Shown piece after piece: positions 33,819 to 42,192 of a DNA stretch of 64,000 bases. Position numbers and translations under genes: made by a program. This stretch comes from Anaerofilum faecale. GTDB taxonomy: Bacteria > Bacillota > Clostridia > Oscillospirales > Ruminococcaceae. Where the stretch lies: positions 1-64,000 of the forward strand of contig DXFV01000005.1 of NCBI GenBank assembly GCA_019114265.1, read 5' to 3'. The notes beneath the pieces are model-generated. The model worked only from the letters and a program-made list of their open reading frames with translations. It was not told the origin of the DNA and made no database searches. Each line of letters starts with the position of its first letter. The first letter of the stretch is position 1.

Positions 33819-35704
33819 ATGGAAGAGCGCATCACCGAAGTTTTCATCTCGGTGCTGAACATGAGCTGGACCGGTGCGCTGGTCATCGCGGCGGTGCTGT
33901 GTGTGCGTGCGCTGCTGCGAAAAGCGCCGCGGCAGGCGGTGTGCTGGCTGTGGGCCGCGCCGGTGTTCCGGCTGCTGTGCCCGGTGTCGGTGACCAGCGC
34001 GCTGTCGCTGCTGGGACTGCTGGGGGCTTCCTCCCACCGCGGACGGGTGGAATACATCCCCTCCGACATCGGCATGGCGGCGAAACCCGCGGTGGATCTG
34101 CTGGTGCCGCCGGTGACCCAGGCGGTGAATGCCGCGCTGCCCGCCGCACGACCCGAGTTCTCTGCCAATCCGCTGCAGATCTGGCTGTTTGTGGGCGCCT
34201 GTGTGTGGCTGGCGGGAACGATTGCGATGCTGACGGCGGCGGGAGTGCAGCTGCTGGGTCTGCGCCGCCGGCTGGCCGAGGCGGTGGAACTGGAGCCGGG
34301 GGTCTATCTGGCCGACCGGATCGACGGTCCGTTCGTGCTGGGTGTTTTCCGCCCGCGCATCTATCTCCCTTCTCACCTTCCCGCCGCGCAGCGCGGGTAT
34401 ATCCTGACTCACGAACGCGCGCATATCCGCCGCCGCGACCCTCTGTTCAAGCTGCTTGCCTTTGCGGCGCTCTGTCTGCACTGGTTCAACCCGCTGGTGT
34501 GGGTGGCCTGGCGGATGCTCTGCCGCGACATCGAAACCGCCTGTGACGAAAGCGCACTGCGCACCGCCGGTGCCGCCGAGCGCCAGCGGTATGCGGCGGT
34601 GCTGCTGGAGGCGGCGGGCGGAAACCACGGTTTTCCGGCTCTGCTGGCCTTTGGCGAGAGCGATGTGGCGGTGCGCATCAAACGCACACTGCACAGCCGT
34701 CCGGTATCCCGCGCGGCACTGGTCGCAGCGCTGGCGCTGGCGGTGGGACTGACCGCCTGTTTTGCCGCCAACCCTGCCGCAGAACCGCAGCGTCCCACCC
34801 AGGCGCAGGCAAAGGCGGCGCTGGAAAAATATATGCAGTATGACGAGCGGCGGTTTGCGCTGTTTGAGATCGAGGAGCTTTCCTATGTGGAACCGGAAGA
34901 CTGGGAAGCGACGGGAATGCTGGACGAAATGATCGACAGCCAAACGAGCTGGGGGGACTGCCTCAAGGCCGATCCCGACTGCTGCCTCTGGTTTGCGCGC
35001 ACGGCAACGCGGTATCAGCCCGAAACAGCGATCACCGCCCCGCAGACCAGCGACGGAGGCTGGGAGAGATACTTGCTGCTGGAGCCGGAGGGGGACGGAT
35101 ACCGGGTGGTCAGCGAGCGGGTGAGCGGGGGCATGGAGATGCCCGAACCGCCGGCCGAACACACCCAGACCGAGCTGGGCCTGACGAGCGACCAGTGGAC
35201 GATGCTGCAGCACCAGATGTCGGCGCTGGTATTCAGCGGCATCCGGCGGGACTTCGACTCCCCCAGTGAATGGACGGCGGACGAGCTGGCGGCTGGGTCA
35301 AATATCGGCTGCTCTACTGGCCGTCGCAGTACGAAGAGGACCCGTTCCCGCTGAGCCGCCTTTCCATGCTGCTGCAAGCGGATTTCTCGCCCGAGAACGA
35401 ACAGTGGGGCAATTGCCCCGATCTGCTCCCCGCTGCGCTGGAGGGAGAAACCGAGCTGCCGCTGGGCGATCCGCCCACAATGCCGCAGGACGAGCAGGTA
35501 TCGGTGCAGTACCGGCGCGAGGGAGACACCGTGGTGGCCGAAGCGGTGGTTACCGACGGCAACGGAGAAGAGATGTGCATACAGTACACCTTTGGTCTTG
35601 TGCCGGACATCGGGCCGGTGAGCCGCACATGGGTGCAGTCGGCCCGTGTGGTGTCCTCCAAATGTCCGGTGGGCGAGAGCAGCTCGTCTTCCCTGCCCGG
35701 CTGA
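33819..35704 (+). pseudogene. BlaR1-like M56 metallopeptidase, frameshifted in the sensor domain
   Basis: The first frame (33819-35354) encodes 511 residues: N-terminal helices, M56 zinc motif HERAH at 198-202, the LHWFNPLVW helix, and a helix near residue 240-330 followed by a lipoprotein-like LTACF. It ends out of phase after WTADELAAG. The continuation WVKYRLLYWPSQYEEDPF runs in another frame to 35704. Adding one base (G) around 35291 joins them into a 628-residue protein. The peptidase part is intact; only the last 140 residues are lost. Real mutation or sequence error cannot be separated here. Partner of the blaI gene four bases upstream. Confidence 0.82.
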
Positions 35705-35717
35705 CCACGCCAGTACC

Positions 35718-35763
35718 AAAAAAAGCCCGGCGGGCAAGGAAACCGAGATTTCCGCCCGCCGGA
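35718..35763 (-). terminator. Terminator between converging genes
   Basis: CCGGCGGGC and GCCCGCCGG arms; on the minus strand it is followed by seven T (35724-35718), so it mainly serves the HAD phosphatase gene. Confidence 0.82.
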
Positions 35764-35772
35764 CTTATTGTT

Positions 35773-36423
35773 TTATTCTTCCGCCAGAAGCTGCGGCAGC
35801 TGGCGCAGCCGTTCGATCACCGGACAGCCTGCCTGTGCCAGACGGGAGGGCGACTGATGACCGCCCGCATACAGCACACACCGCACGCCCATCGCGGCGG
35901 CGACCTCGGCGTCGTGCAGCGAGTCGCCGACCATCACGGCCGACTGCGGGTCGATGCCGCTCTGCTGCATCCAGTCCACGCCCAGCTGCACCTTGCTGAC
36001 CGCGTAGATGTCCGAAAGGCCGAGCAACTTTTCAAAGAAACCTTCCAGACCCTGCGCGCTCACCTGATGGCGAAGCAGGTCCAGCGGCGAGGCCGACAGA
36101 ATCACCTGCCGCATCCCCTGTTTTTGCAGCTGCGCAAGCACATCCTTTGCGCCGGGGCTCAGCCGGCAGCCTTCGGAGGCGGGGATATACATCTCCATAT
36201 AGCGCTGCGCCAGCCGGTCGTAGGGGTGGCGGGAAAAGTCGAAGCCCGCCCTGCGGTAGTAGTCCTGGATGGGGAACCCGAAGATCTTCCGATAGGCGCG
36301 GGTGTCGAACTGCTGCGGATAGCCGTTTTCGGCCAGCAGCCGGTTCAACGCCTGGATGGACAGCTGCAAATCGTTCAGCAGCGTGCCGTTCCAGTCCCAC
36401 AGGACAAGTTGTGTCTGTGCCAT
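35773..36423 (-). CDS. HAD-family phosphatase, phosphoglycolate phosphatase-like
   Basis: 216 residues. HAD motif I is LWDWNGTLLND, where Trp replaces the usual residue between the two acidic positions; motif II is VILSASP, motif III Lys lies in YAVSKVQLG, motif IV is VMVGDSLHDAEVAAAMG. A helical cap domain sits between I and II. The pattern fits Gph/PpaX-like enzymes but the substrate is not defined. It begins 25 bp after queT, so the two may be cotranscribed under the queT riboswitch. Confidence 0.82.
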   Translation of the reverse strand: MAQTQLVLWDWNGTLLNDLQLSIQALNRLLAENGYPQQFDTRAYRKIFGFPIQDYYRRAGFDFSRHPYDRLAQRYMEMYIPASEGCRLSPGAKDVLAQLQKQGMRQVILSASPLDLLRHQVSAQGLEGFFEKLLGLSDIYAVSKVQLGVDWMQQSGIDPQSAVMVGDSLHDAEVAAAMGVRCVLYAGGHQSPSRLAQAGCPVIERLRQLPQLLAEE

Positions 36424-36448
36424 CGGTGTTCCCCCGTTCTGTATGATA

Positions 36449-36970
36449 TCAGGAAGTGAAGGCTTTTTTCAGCGCGGGATTTCGTTCGATCACCCACACG
36501 AGCAGCACGCCCAGCAGACAGGCCGCCAGCTCGCCCACACCCACCGTGACGGCATTGAAGGCGAACAGGCCGGCGGTGAAGGTGTTGGAATACAGCACGG
36601 TCAGCTCGGCGCCGACGATCAGGGCGTTGCACAGCACCGGCGGGATCATGCCGGGCAGCGCCAGCCCTGCGATGCGGACATTGGCCAGACAGCGGGTGAG
36701 CAGCGCGGCCAGCAGAGTGGCCAGCGTGCCGAAGAAGATGTCCACCGCCATAGTGGTGCCCAGCAAAGTGCCGATCAGGTTGGCCAGAAAGCAGCCCAGC
36801 ACAACGCCGGGGACGGCCTCAGGCATCAGGACGGGCAGCAGGGTGAACGCCTCGGAAAAGCGCACCTGCACCGGGCCATAGCTGAGCATGGGAAGCGCCA
36901 GGCAGACAGCCGCATAGACGGCGGCGATCAGAGCGCAGCGCACGATCCTGTGTGTGTTGATCTTTTTCAT
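36449..36970 (-). CDS. queT: QueT-type queuosine precursor transporter
   Basis: 173-residue membrane protein with about five to six helices, an ECF S-component-like fold thought to import queuine precursors (preQ0/preQ1). Family marks: AAVYAAVCLALPMLSYGPVQ, VRFSEAFTLLPVLMPEAVPG and LGCFLANLIGT. The ATG at 36970 is eight bases after GGGAG; a TTG six bases further upstream is possible. A structured leader with a pseudoknot-like pairing and its own promoter precede it. Confidence 0.9.
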   Translation of the reverse strand: MKKINTHRIVRCALIAAVYAAVCLALPMLSYGPVQVRFSEAFTLLPVLMPEAVPGVVLGCFLANLIGTLLGTTMAVDIFFGTLATLLAALLTRCLANVRIAGLALPGMIPPVLCNALIVGAELTVLYSNTFTAGLFAFNAVTVGVGELAACLLGVLLVWVIERNPALKKAFTS

Positions 36971-36984
36971 ATACAATTCTCCCG

Positions 36985-37075
36985 CGGCGAGATTTTACCC
37001 CTCCGGCGCCGCGAGGTCCGGCAGGGGTGGGTCTGGATTGCTCCAGCGAGCCTAAAATCCTAAGTTGCTCTTTTG
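36985..37075 (-). promoter_or_regulatory. Candidate preQ1 riboswitch (class III-like) in the queT leader
   Basis: The roughly 110-nt leader has a long-range perfect match GATTTTA (37059-37053 on the minus strand) with TAAAATC (36997-36991), enclosing a stem CCCCT..CCGG/CCGGAGGGG and a smaller CTGGA/TCCAG hairpin. This HL-out pseudoknot with a large internal helix just before the ribosome-binding site is the layout of class III preQ1 riboswitches, known from Faecalibacterium relatives in front of queT. Class assignment is by layout and gene context only. Confidence 0.65.
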
Positions 37076-37094
37076 CCCGAAACGGGCGTTATTT

Positions 37095-37124
37095 ATTGTA
37101 TACCATCGGGGCGAAAAATGTCAA
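37095..37124 (-). promoter_or_regulatory. Promoter of queT
   Basis: Minus strand TTGACA (37124-37119), 18 bp, TACAAT (37100-37095), or TATACA with 16 bp; TGG precedes it. Confidence 0.75.
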
Positions 37125-37194
37125 GACAGTCTGCTTGCGCCGCCATCCCGCAGCATGGTATGATAATAGCAGCACTTTCCGGGAGGAATATGAT

Positions 37195-37806
37195 ATGATA
37201 AAACAAATCAGCGCTTTATTGGCAGCTACCTGTTTCCTGCTGGGCGGCTGTGCCCCCGCATCGTCTGCACCGAAGAATATGTACATCCGCCCCGCCGAGC
37301 TGACACAGGAGGAGAACGATCTGGCCGAGCTGCTGGGTGCCGACCAGCGCCTGTTCGATTTTGAGCTGGATGACTCGGTGCAGAGCATGCAGATCGCCTG
37401 CTATCGGCTGGAAGACGGTGAATGGAAGCCCGAGGTGGGCGGATGGCGGCAGTTTACCGACCCGAACGGGCGTCTGGCGCTTGGGTTCGAGGATCTGCGC
37501 GAAGGACTGCGGACAGCGGTGCAGAGCGAGCACAGCAGCGGCGGAGAGCGGTACGACCGGCCGGCAGCGGACGACGAACAGGCTGGCATCGCCACGATGA
37601 CGCTGGCAAGCGAAACATCGCTGGAATATGAACAGGAGATTCCGCTGGTGCTGCAGACGCAAAGCACAGCTGACGAACACATCTCCTTTTCGACCGACTA
37701 TTTTTTCCGCCCGGAAGAACTGGAACAGCAGGGATATGAAGCGGTGTTTGCCGTCACGGTCTGTTTCAGCGAAAAAACGGTGAGCGAGCAGTCGGACGTC
37801 AACTGA
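37195..37806 (+). CDS. Putative lipoprotein, unknown function
   Basis: 203 residues. A signal peptide ends in the lipobox LLGGC (Cys19 or so), then an acidic, hydrophilic domain without a recognised fold. The start follows GGGAGGA. An upstream TGG-TATGAT (37156-37164) is a possible extended -10. It is divergent from queT. The Ala/Ser linker and acidic mature part suggest an exported, membrane-tethered protein; no function is proposed. Confidence 0.72.
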   Translation: MIKQISALLAATCFLLGGCAPASSAPKNMYIRPAELTQEENDLAELLGADQRLFDFELDDSVQSMQIACYRLEDGEWKPEVGGWRQFTDPNGRLALGFEDLREGLRTAVQSEHSSGGERYDRPAADDEQAGIATMTLASETSLEYEQEIPLVLQTQSTADEHISFSTDYFFRPEELEQQGYEAVFAVTVCFSEKTVSEQSDVN

Positions 37807-37807
37807 G

Positions 37808-37866
37808 TTCCAAAGGCTCTGCCTTTGGAATCCGCGATTTTTTGAAAAAAATCGAGTAAAACTTTC
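37808..37866 (+). repeat. Second dispersed repeat family, copy 2
   Basis: ttccaaaggctctgcctttgg then cgattttttgaaaaaaatcg and agtaaaacttt, matching 6582-6636 with one extra A. It begins two bases after the lipoprotein stop. Confidence 0.78.
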
Positions 37867-37875
37867 AATTAAAAA

Positions 37876-37917
37876 TGCGAAAGCCGCCCGCACAGCGTTT
37901 GCCGTGCGGGCGGCTTG
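37876..37917. terminator. Bidirectional terminator between the lipoprotein gene and pnp
   Basis: GCCGCCCGCAC and GTGCGGGCGGC arms with T-rich flanks on either strand. Confidence 0.75.
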
Positions 37918-37926
37918 TTTGTTCGC

Positions 37927-40065
37927 TTACTGCTGCTTTTTCTTGGCAGCCAGGTCGGCCAGAGCGTCCTTGCGGGACAGGTTGATGCGGCCCTGCTGGT
38001 CGATCTCGGTGACCTTCACGATCAGCTCGTCGCCCACGGCCACAACGTCCTCCACGCGCTCGACACGCTTGGTATCCAGCTTGGAGATGTGAACCAGGCC
38101 TTCCTTGCCCGGAGCGATCTCCACGAAAGCGCCGAAGTTCATCAGACGGGTCACGCGGCCCTTGTAGATGGCGCCGATCTCGGGGTCCTCCACGATGGTC
38201 TTGATGGTGTGCACGGCGCGGCGGGCGTCGTCGATGTCGATGGCGGAGATGAAGACGTGACCGTCCTCCTCCACGTCGATCTTACAGTTGCAGTTGGCGC
38301 AGATCTCCTGGATCACCTTGCCGCCCTTGCCGATGACGTCCTTGATCTTATCCACGCTGATCACCATGCTCAGCATCTTGGGAGCGTACTTGCTCAGCTC
38401 GGCACGGGGAGCGGGAAGGACCGGCAGCATGATCTCGTCCAGGATATATAGGCGGCCCTTGCGGCACTTCTCGAAGGCCTGCTCGATGATCTCATAGGTG
38501 AGGCCGTCGATCTTGATGTCCATCTGGATGGCGGTGATGCCCTTGTGGGTGCCGCCCACCTTGAAGTCCATATCGCCGTGGAAGTCCTCCACGCCCTGGA
38601 TGTCCAGCATGGTCATCCAGCGGTCGCCCTCGGTGATGAGGCCGCAGGAGATGCCGGCGACCGGAGCGCTGATGGGCACGCCGGCGTCCATCAGGGCCAG
38701 GGTGCTGCCGCAGATGGAAGCCTGGCTGGTGGAACCGTTGGAGGACAGCACCTCGCTCACCAGACGCATGGTGTAGGGGAACTCCTCCACGCTGGGCAGC
38801 ACGGGCAGCAGAGCGCGCTCGGCCAGCGCGCCGTGGCCGATCTCGCGGCGGCCGGGGCTGCGGGGCGCGCGGGCCTCGCCCACGGAGTAGGGCGGGAAGT
38901 TGTAGTGGTGCATATAGCGCTTGGTGTCCTCGGTGCCCAGATCGTCCAGGATCTGCGCATCGCGGGTGGAGGCCAGGGTGGCCACCGTCAGCACCTGGGT
39001 CTGGCCGCGGGTGAACATGCCGCTGCCGTGTGCGCGGGGCAGCAGGCCCACCTCGGCGTTCAGGGGACGGATCTCGTTGATGCCGCGGCCGTCCACCCGC
39101 TTGCCCTCGTCCAGCAGCCAGCGGCGCACCACGAACTTCTGCATCTTGTACATCAGTTCCTCGATGATGCCGTCGCCCCACTGCTCGGCGTACTGGGCGG
39201 TCAGCTGCTCACGGATGGGCAGCAGGCGCTCGTCGCGCACGTTCTTGTCGTCGGTGTCCATGGCGGCCTTGAAGGCGTCCAGATACTCGGCTTTCACGGC
39301 CTCGAACAGGTCGTGGTCCAGCTCCATGGAGGGGAATTCCTTCTTGGGCTTGCCGATCTCGGCCACGATGTTGTTGATGAAGGAGATCATCTTCTTGATC
39401 TCCACATGGGCGGCCTTGATGGCATCCAGCATGGTGGTCTCGTCCACCTCGTTGGCGCCCGCCTCGATCATGACGATCTTCTGCTCGGTGGCGGCCACGG
39501 TGAGCTGCAGGTCGCTGACATTGCGCTGCTCCAGGGTGGGGTTCACGACCAGCTGGCCGTCCACCAGGCCCATGAACACGCCCGCGATGGGGCCGTTCCA
39601 GGGGATGTTGGAGATGGACAGCGCGATGGAGGTGCCGATCATGCCGGCGATCTCCGGGCTGCAGTCCTGATCCACGCTCATGACGGTCATCACAACGGCC
39701 ACGTCGTTGCGCATGTCCTTGGGGAACAGCGGACGGATGGGACGATCCACCACGCGGCTGGTGAGGATGGCTTTCTCGCCGGGACGGCCTTCGCGGCGCA
39801 TGAAGCTGCCGGGAATGCGGCCCACCGCATACAGCTTTTCCTCAAAATCCACGCTCAGGGGGAAGAAGTCGATGCCCTCGCGGGGTTTTTCGCTCATGGT
39901 GACGTTGCACAGCACCACGGTCTCGCCGTAGCGCACCAGGCAGCTGCCGTTGGACAGGCCGCACATCTTGCCGGTTTCCACAACGAAGGGACGGCCGGCC
40001 AGCTCGGTGGTGAAGGTCTTGAAGTTTTCAAAGGTTTCCTTGCGGGAAGAAAATTCCAGTGCCAT
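37927..40065 (-). CDS. pnp: Polyribonucleotide nucleotidyltransferase (PNPase)
   Basis: 712-residue 3'-5' phosphorolytic exoribonuclease. Two RNase PH repeats: first with EGRPGEKAILTSRVVDRPIR, second with the phosphate-binding GRREIGHGALAERALLPVLP and catalytic GDMDFKVGGTHKGITAIQMD. C-terminal KH domain (VIGKGGKVIQEI) and S1 domain (YKGRVTRLMNFGAFVEIAPG). AAGGAGG precedes the start. rpsO lies 185 bp upstream, a conserved order, with a terminator-like hairpin between. Confidence 0.97.
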   Translation of the reverse strand: MALEFSSRKETFENFKTFTTELAGRPFVVETGKMCGLSNGSCLVRYGETVVLCNVTMSEKPREGIDFFPLSVDFEEKLYAVGRIPGSFMRREGRPGEKAILTSRVVDRPIRPLFPKDMRNDVAVVMTVMSVDQDCSPEIAGMIGTSIALSISNIPWNGPIAGVFMGLVDGQLVVNPTLEQRNVSDLQLTVAATEQKIVMIEAGANEVDETTMLDAIKAAHVEIKKMISFINNIVAEIGKPKKEFPSMELDHDLFEAVKAEYLDAFKAAMDTDDKNVRDERLLPIREQLTAQYAEQWGDGIIEELMYKMQKFVVRRWLLDEGKRVDGRGINEIRPLNAEVGLLPRAHGSGMFTRGQTQVLTVATLASTRDAQILDDLGTEDTKRYMHHYNFPPYSVGEARAPRSPGRREIGHGALAERALLPVLPSVEEFPYTMRLVSEVLSSNGSTSQASICGSTLALMDAGVPISAPVAGISCGLITEGDRWMTMLDIQGVEDFHGDMDFKVGGTHKGITAIQMDIKIDGLTYEIIEQAFEKCRKGRLYILDEIMLPVLPAPRAELSKYAPKMLSMVISVDKIKDVIGKGGKVIQEICANCNCKIDVEEDGHVFISAIDIDDARRAVHTIKTIVEDPEIGAIYKGRVTRLMNFGAFVEIAPGKEGLVHISKLDTKRVERVEDVVAVGDELIVKVTEIDQQGRINLSRKDALADLAAKKKQQ

Positions 40066-40202
40066 GTGTTTGTTTGCCTCCTTTTTTCGGGGGCCGCGGC
40101 CTTAGCAATCATCCCGGCGGGCCTTGCGGGAAAGCCCGCCCGGATCGTTGCTAATCACCGCGCGCACCCAGTTTTTTGTGTTGTTTGGATTTTGCTGATA
40201 TG

Positions 40203-40239
40203 GAAAAGCAGACGGCGCTGCATACGAAGCGCCGTCTGC
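40203..40239 (-). terminator. Terminator after rpsO
   Basis: GCAGACGGCGC and GCGCCGTCTGC arms; on the minus strand TTTT follows. Read-through into pnp is likely, since no separate strong pnp promoter was seen in the gap. Confidence 0.75.
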
Positions 40240-40250
40240 GTCCCAGTCTC

Positions 40251-40508
40251 TTATTTGCGCAGGCCCAGCTTGGCGATCAGAGCACGGTAGCGCTCGATGT
40301 CCTTCTTCTGCAGGTAGGCCAGCAGGTTGCGGCGGCGGCCAACCATCTTCAGCAGGCCACGGCGGCTGTGGTGGTCGTTCTTGTTGGCCTTCAGGTGCTC
40401 GGTGAGGTGGTTGATGCGGGCGGTCAGCAGAGCGACCTGCACCTCGGGAGAACCGGTGTCGGTCTCGTGCACGCGGGCGGACTCGATGATGTCGATCTTC
40501 TTTTCCAT
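40251..40508 (-). CDS. rpsO: 30S ribosomal protein S15
   Basis: 85 residues, full length. DTGSPEVQVALLTARINHLTEHL and HHSRRGLLKMVGRRRNLLAYL are the RNA-binding landmarks. GAGGAG is eight bases before the ATG. Transcription from the promoter at 40641-40612 would give a leader of about 95 nt, a place where S15 autoregulates in other bacteria. Confidence 0.98.
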   Translation of the reverse strand: MEKKIDIIESARVHETDTGSPEVQVALLTARINHLTEHLKANKNDHHSRRGLLKMVGRRRNLLAYLQKKDIERYRALIAKLGLRK

Positions 40509-40611
40509 TGTTCATACTCCTCGTTGTAAAATATGCCCGAAACGCAGTGTAAGGTAATCGTTGAGGATACGCCAGACACCGGGTTTGGGTACGCCTTGCG
40601 GCATCCCTGAT

Positions 40612-40641
40612 AGTATACCACAATCACAGTGGATAAATCAA
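40612..40641 (-). promoter_or_regulatory. Promoter of rpsO
   Basis: Minus strand TTGATT (40641-40636), 18 bp, TATACT (40617-40612) with TGG before the -10. It overlaps the last codons of the membrane glycosyltransferase gene. Confidence 0.75.
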
Positions 40642-42192
40642 GTTCTTTCCCCGCTTGAGGGGAGAAATATTTTTGCGCGTCCCCTTGGCGCGCAGCATCA
40701 GGCCCATCACGCCGGCCAGCCCCAGCGCCGCGATGGGCAGCAGCATCGGATAAAAGCTGATGGCGTACTGGCTTTTGCCCTCCGAAAAGGTGAGGTAGAA
40801 AAAGCCGCCGAAGAACACCAGCGCCGGCAGCATGCGGATGGGGTTGCCCCACACCACCAGCAGCAGCACGCCCACCAGCCCCGCGATATACACCGCCGTC
40901 TGCAGAAAGCCCAGAAACTGGTTCAGGCCCTGGTCGTAGCCTTGGGTATAGACGGTGTTCAGATACTCGGTGCAGCGGCGCGGCGTGGTGTGCACGCTGA
41001 GATACAGCCAGCTGCCGAAGCCGGGGTCCAGCCACTGGCTGACCATCTTGTCCCGGAAGAAGGCCTTGGCCTCGTCCGGGTGCTGGACGAAATACTCCAC
41101 GCTGCCCAGGATGCTCTCGATCTGGTTGGCGTTCATCACGTCGGGGTCGTAGCCGGCGGCGGCATAGGCCTCCACCGGGCGGCCGGTGTACCAGCCGGGC
41201 GCCATCGTGCTGGCGCCCTGGATGTCCAGCCCCATCGCCACATACACGAGGTTGGACACGCCCGGGTTCTGCGGCACGCCGCTGCGCTCGCTGTACCAGG
41301 CGTTCAGCGCCTTGCCCGGCAGCCAGGCCAGCGCCAGGATGAGCACCACCGCCAGAAGCTCCCGCCAGCGCCGCACCCAGATGGTGTGCAGAAACAGCAC
41401 GATCACAATGGCCGCCAGCGCGATGAGGGCGGTGGCCTTGGCGGTCATCGCCAGCGCCAGCAGCACCGCCGTGAGGAGGGCGCTGCGCCACCGGCGGGTG
41501 TCGATGTAGACAAGGGCGCTCCACACCGCCGCGTAGGCGAAGGCGTTGGACAGCATGTTGCCGTACAGGAAAAACACATACCGCGCCACCGGCACGCTGG
41601 CCGCCAGCAGCACCGCCGTGAGCATGGCCGCCGCACTGCCGAACAGCCGCCGCGCGATGGCGGTGAGCGACACCGCCAGCAGCCCCAGCGCCGCCAGGTT
41701 GAGGCAGCGCAGCGCGGCCAGCGCGCCCTCCCAGCCAAACAGGCGGATCATCGCCTCGTCCAGCGCCACCAGGCCGATCTGGTAGGGGAACAAATACAGA
41801 TACCCGCCCTGCTGGAAATCGACCCAGTTGCCCGCGATGGCGTTGGCGGCAGCCTGCAGGCAGGCCATAGAATCCGCGGCAGGCGTGGGAGCGGTGGCCC
41901 ACAGCCAGAACGCCGCCTCGGCCATCACCAGGCACAGCGCGATGACGGTGGTCCAGCGGCGAAACTCCTCATACTGCGCCGCCCAGGCGAGCGCCAGGCC
42001 CGCCCCCAGCAGCGCCAGCACGCCGTAGATGCGGCTGGAGAAGGTGATGGGGAGGAACTGTACCGCCTCGCCTGCCCCCATATACGCGATGTATGAAAAA
42101 CTCCCCACACAAAGCCCCACCAGGACCAGCGAGCAGAGCAGCATGGCCGCCCGGCTGCAGAAGGTCATAAAGCGGTGTTTGTGTTTGTTCAA
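40624..42192 (-). CDS. Polytopic membrane protein, GT-C glycosyltransferase-like
   Basis: 522 residues with about 11-12 hydrophobic helices. A loop ADSMACLQAAANAIAGNWVD after helix 3 and the long extracytoplasmic part near residues 300-420 resemble PMT/ArnT-like GT-C enzymes that use lipid-linked sugars; the acidic catalytic residue is not certain. The start is TTG at 42192, which overlaps the ribF stop (TTGA) and is seven bases after GGGAGG. So it is the last gene of the rimP-ribF operon, an unusual partner for translation genes. Confidence 0.72.
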   Translation of the reverse strand: MNKHKHRFMTFCSRAAMLLCSLVLVGLCVGSFSYIAYMGAGEAVQFLPITFSSRIYGVLALLGAGLALAWAAQYEEFRRWTTVIALCLVMAEAAFWLWATAPTPAADSMACLQAAANAIAGNWVDFQQGGYLYLFPYQIGLVALDEAMIRLFGWEGALAALRCLNLAALGLLAVSLTAIARRLFGSAAAMLTAVLLAASVPVARYVFFLYGNMLSNAFAYAAVWSALVYIDTRRWRSALLTAVLLALAMTAKATALIALAAIVIVLFLHTIWVRRWRELLAVVLILALAWLPGKALNAWYSERSGVPQNPGVSNLVYVAMGLDIQGASTMAPGWYTGRPVEAYAAAGYDPDVMNANQIESILGSVEYFVQHPDEAKAFFRDKMVSQWLDPGFGSWLYLSVHTTPRRCTEYLNTVYTQGYDQGLNQFLGFLQTAVYIAGLVGVLLLVVWGNPIRMLPALVFFGGFFYLTFSEGKSQYAISFYPMLLPIAALGLAGVMGLMLRAKGTRKNISPLKRGKNLIYPL

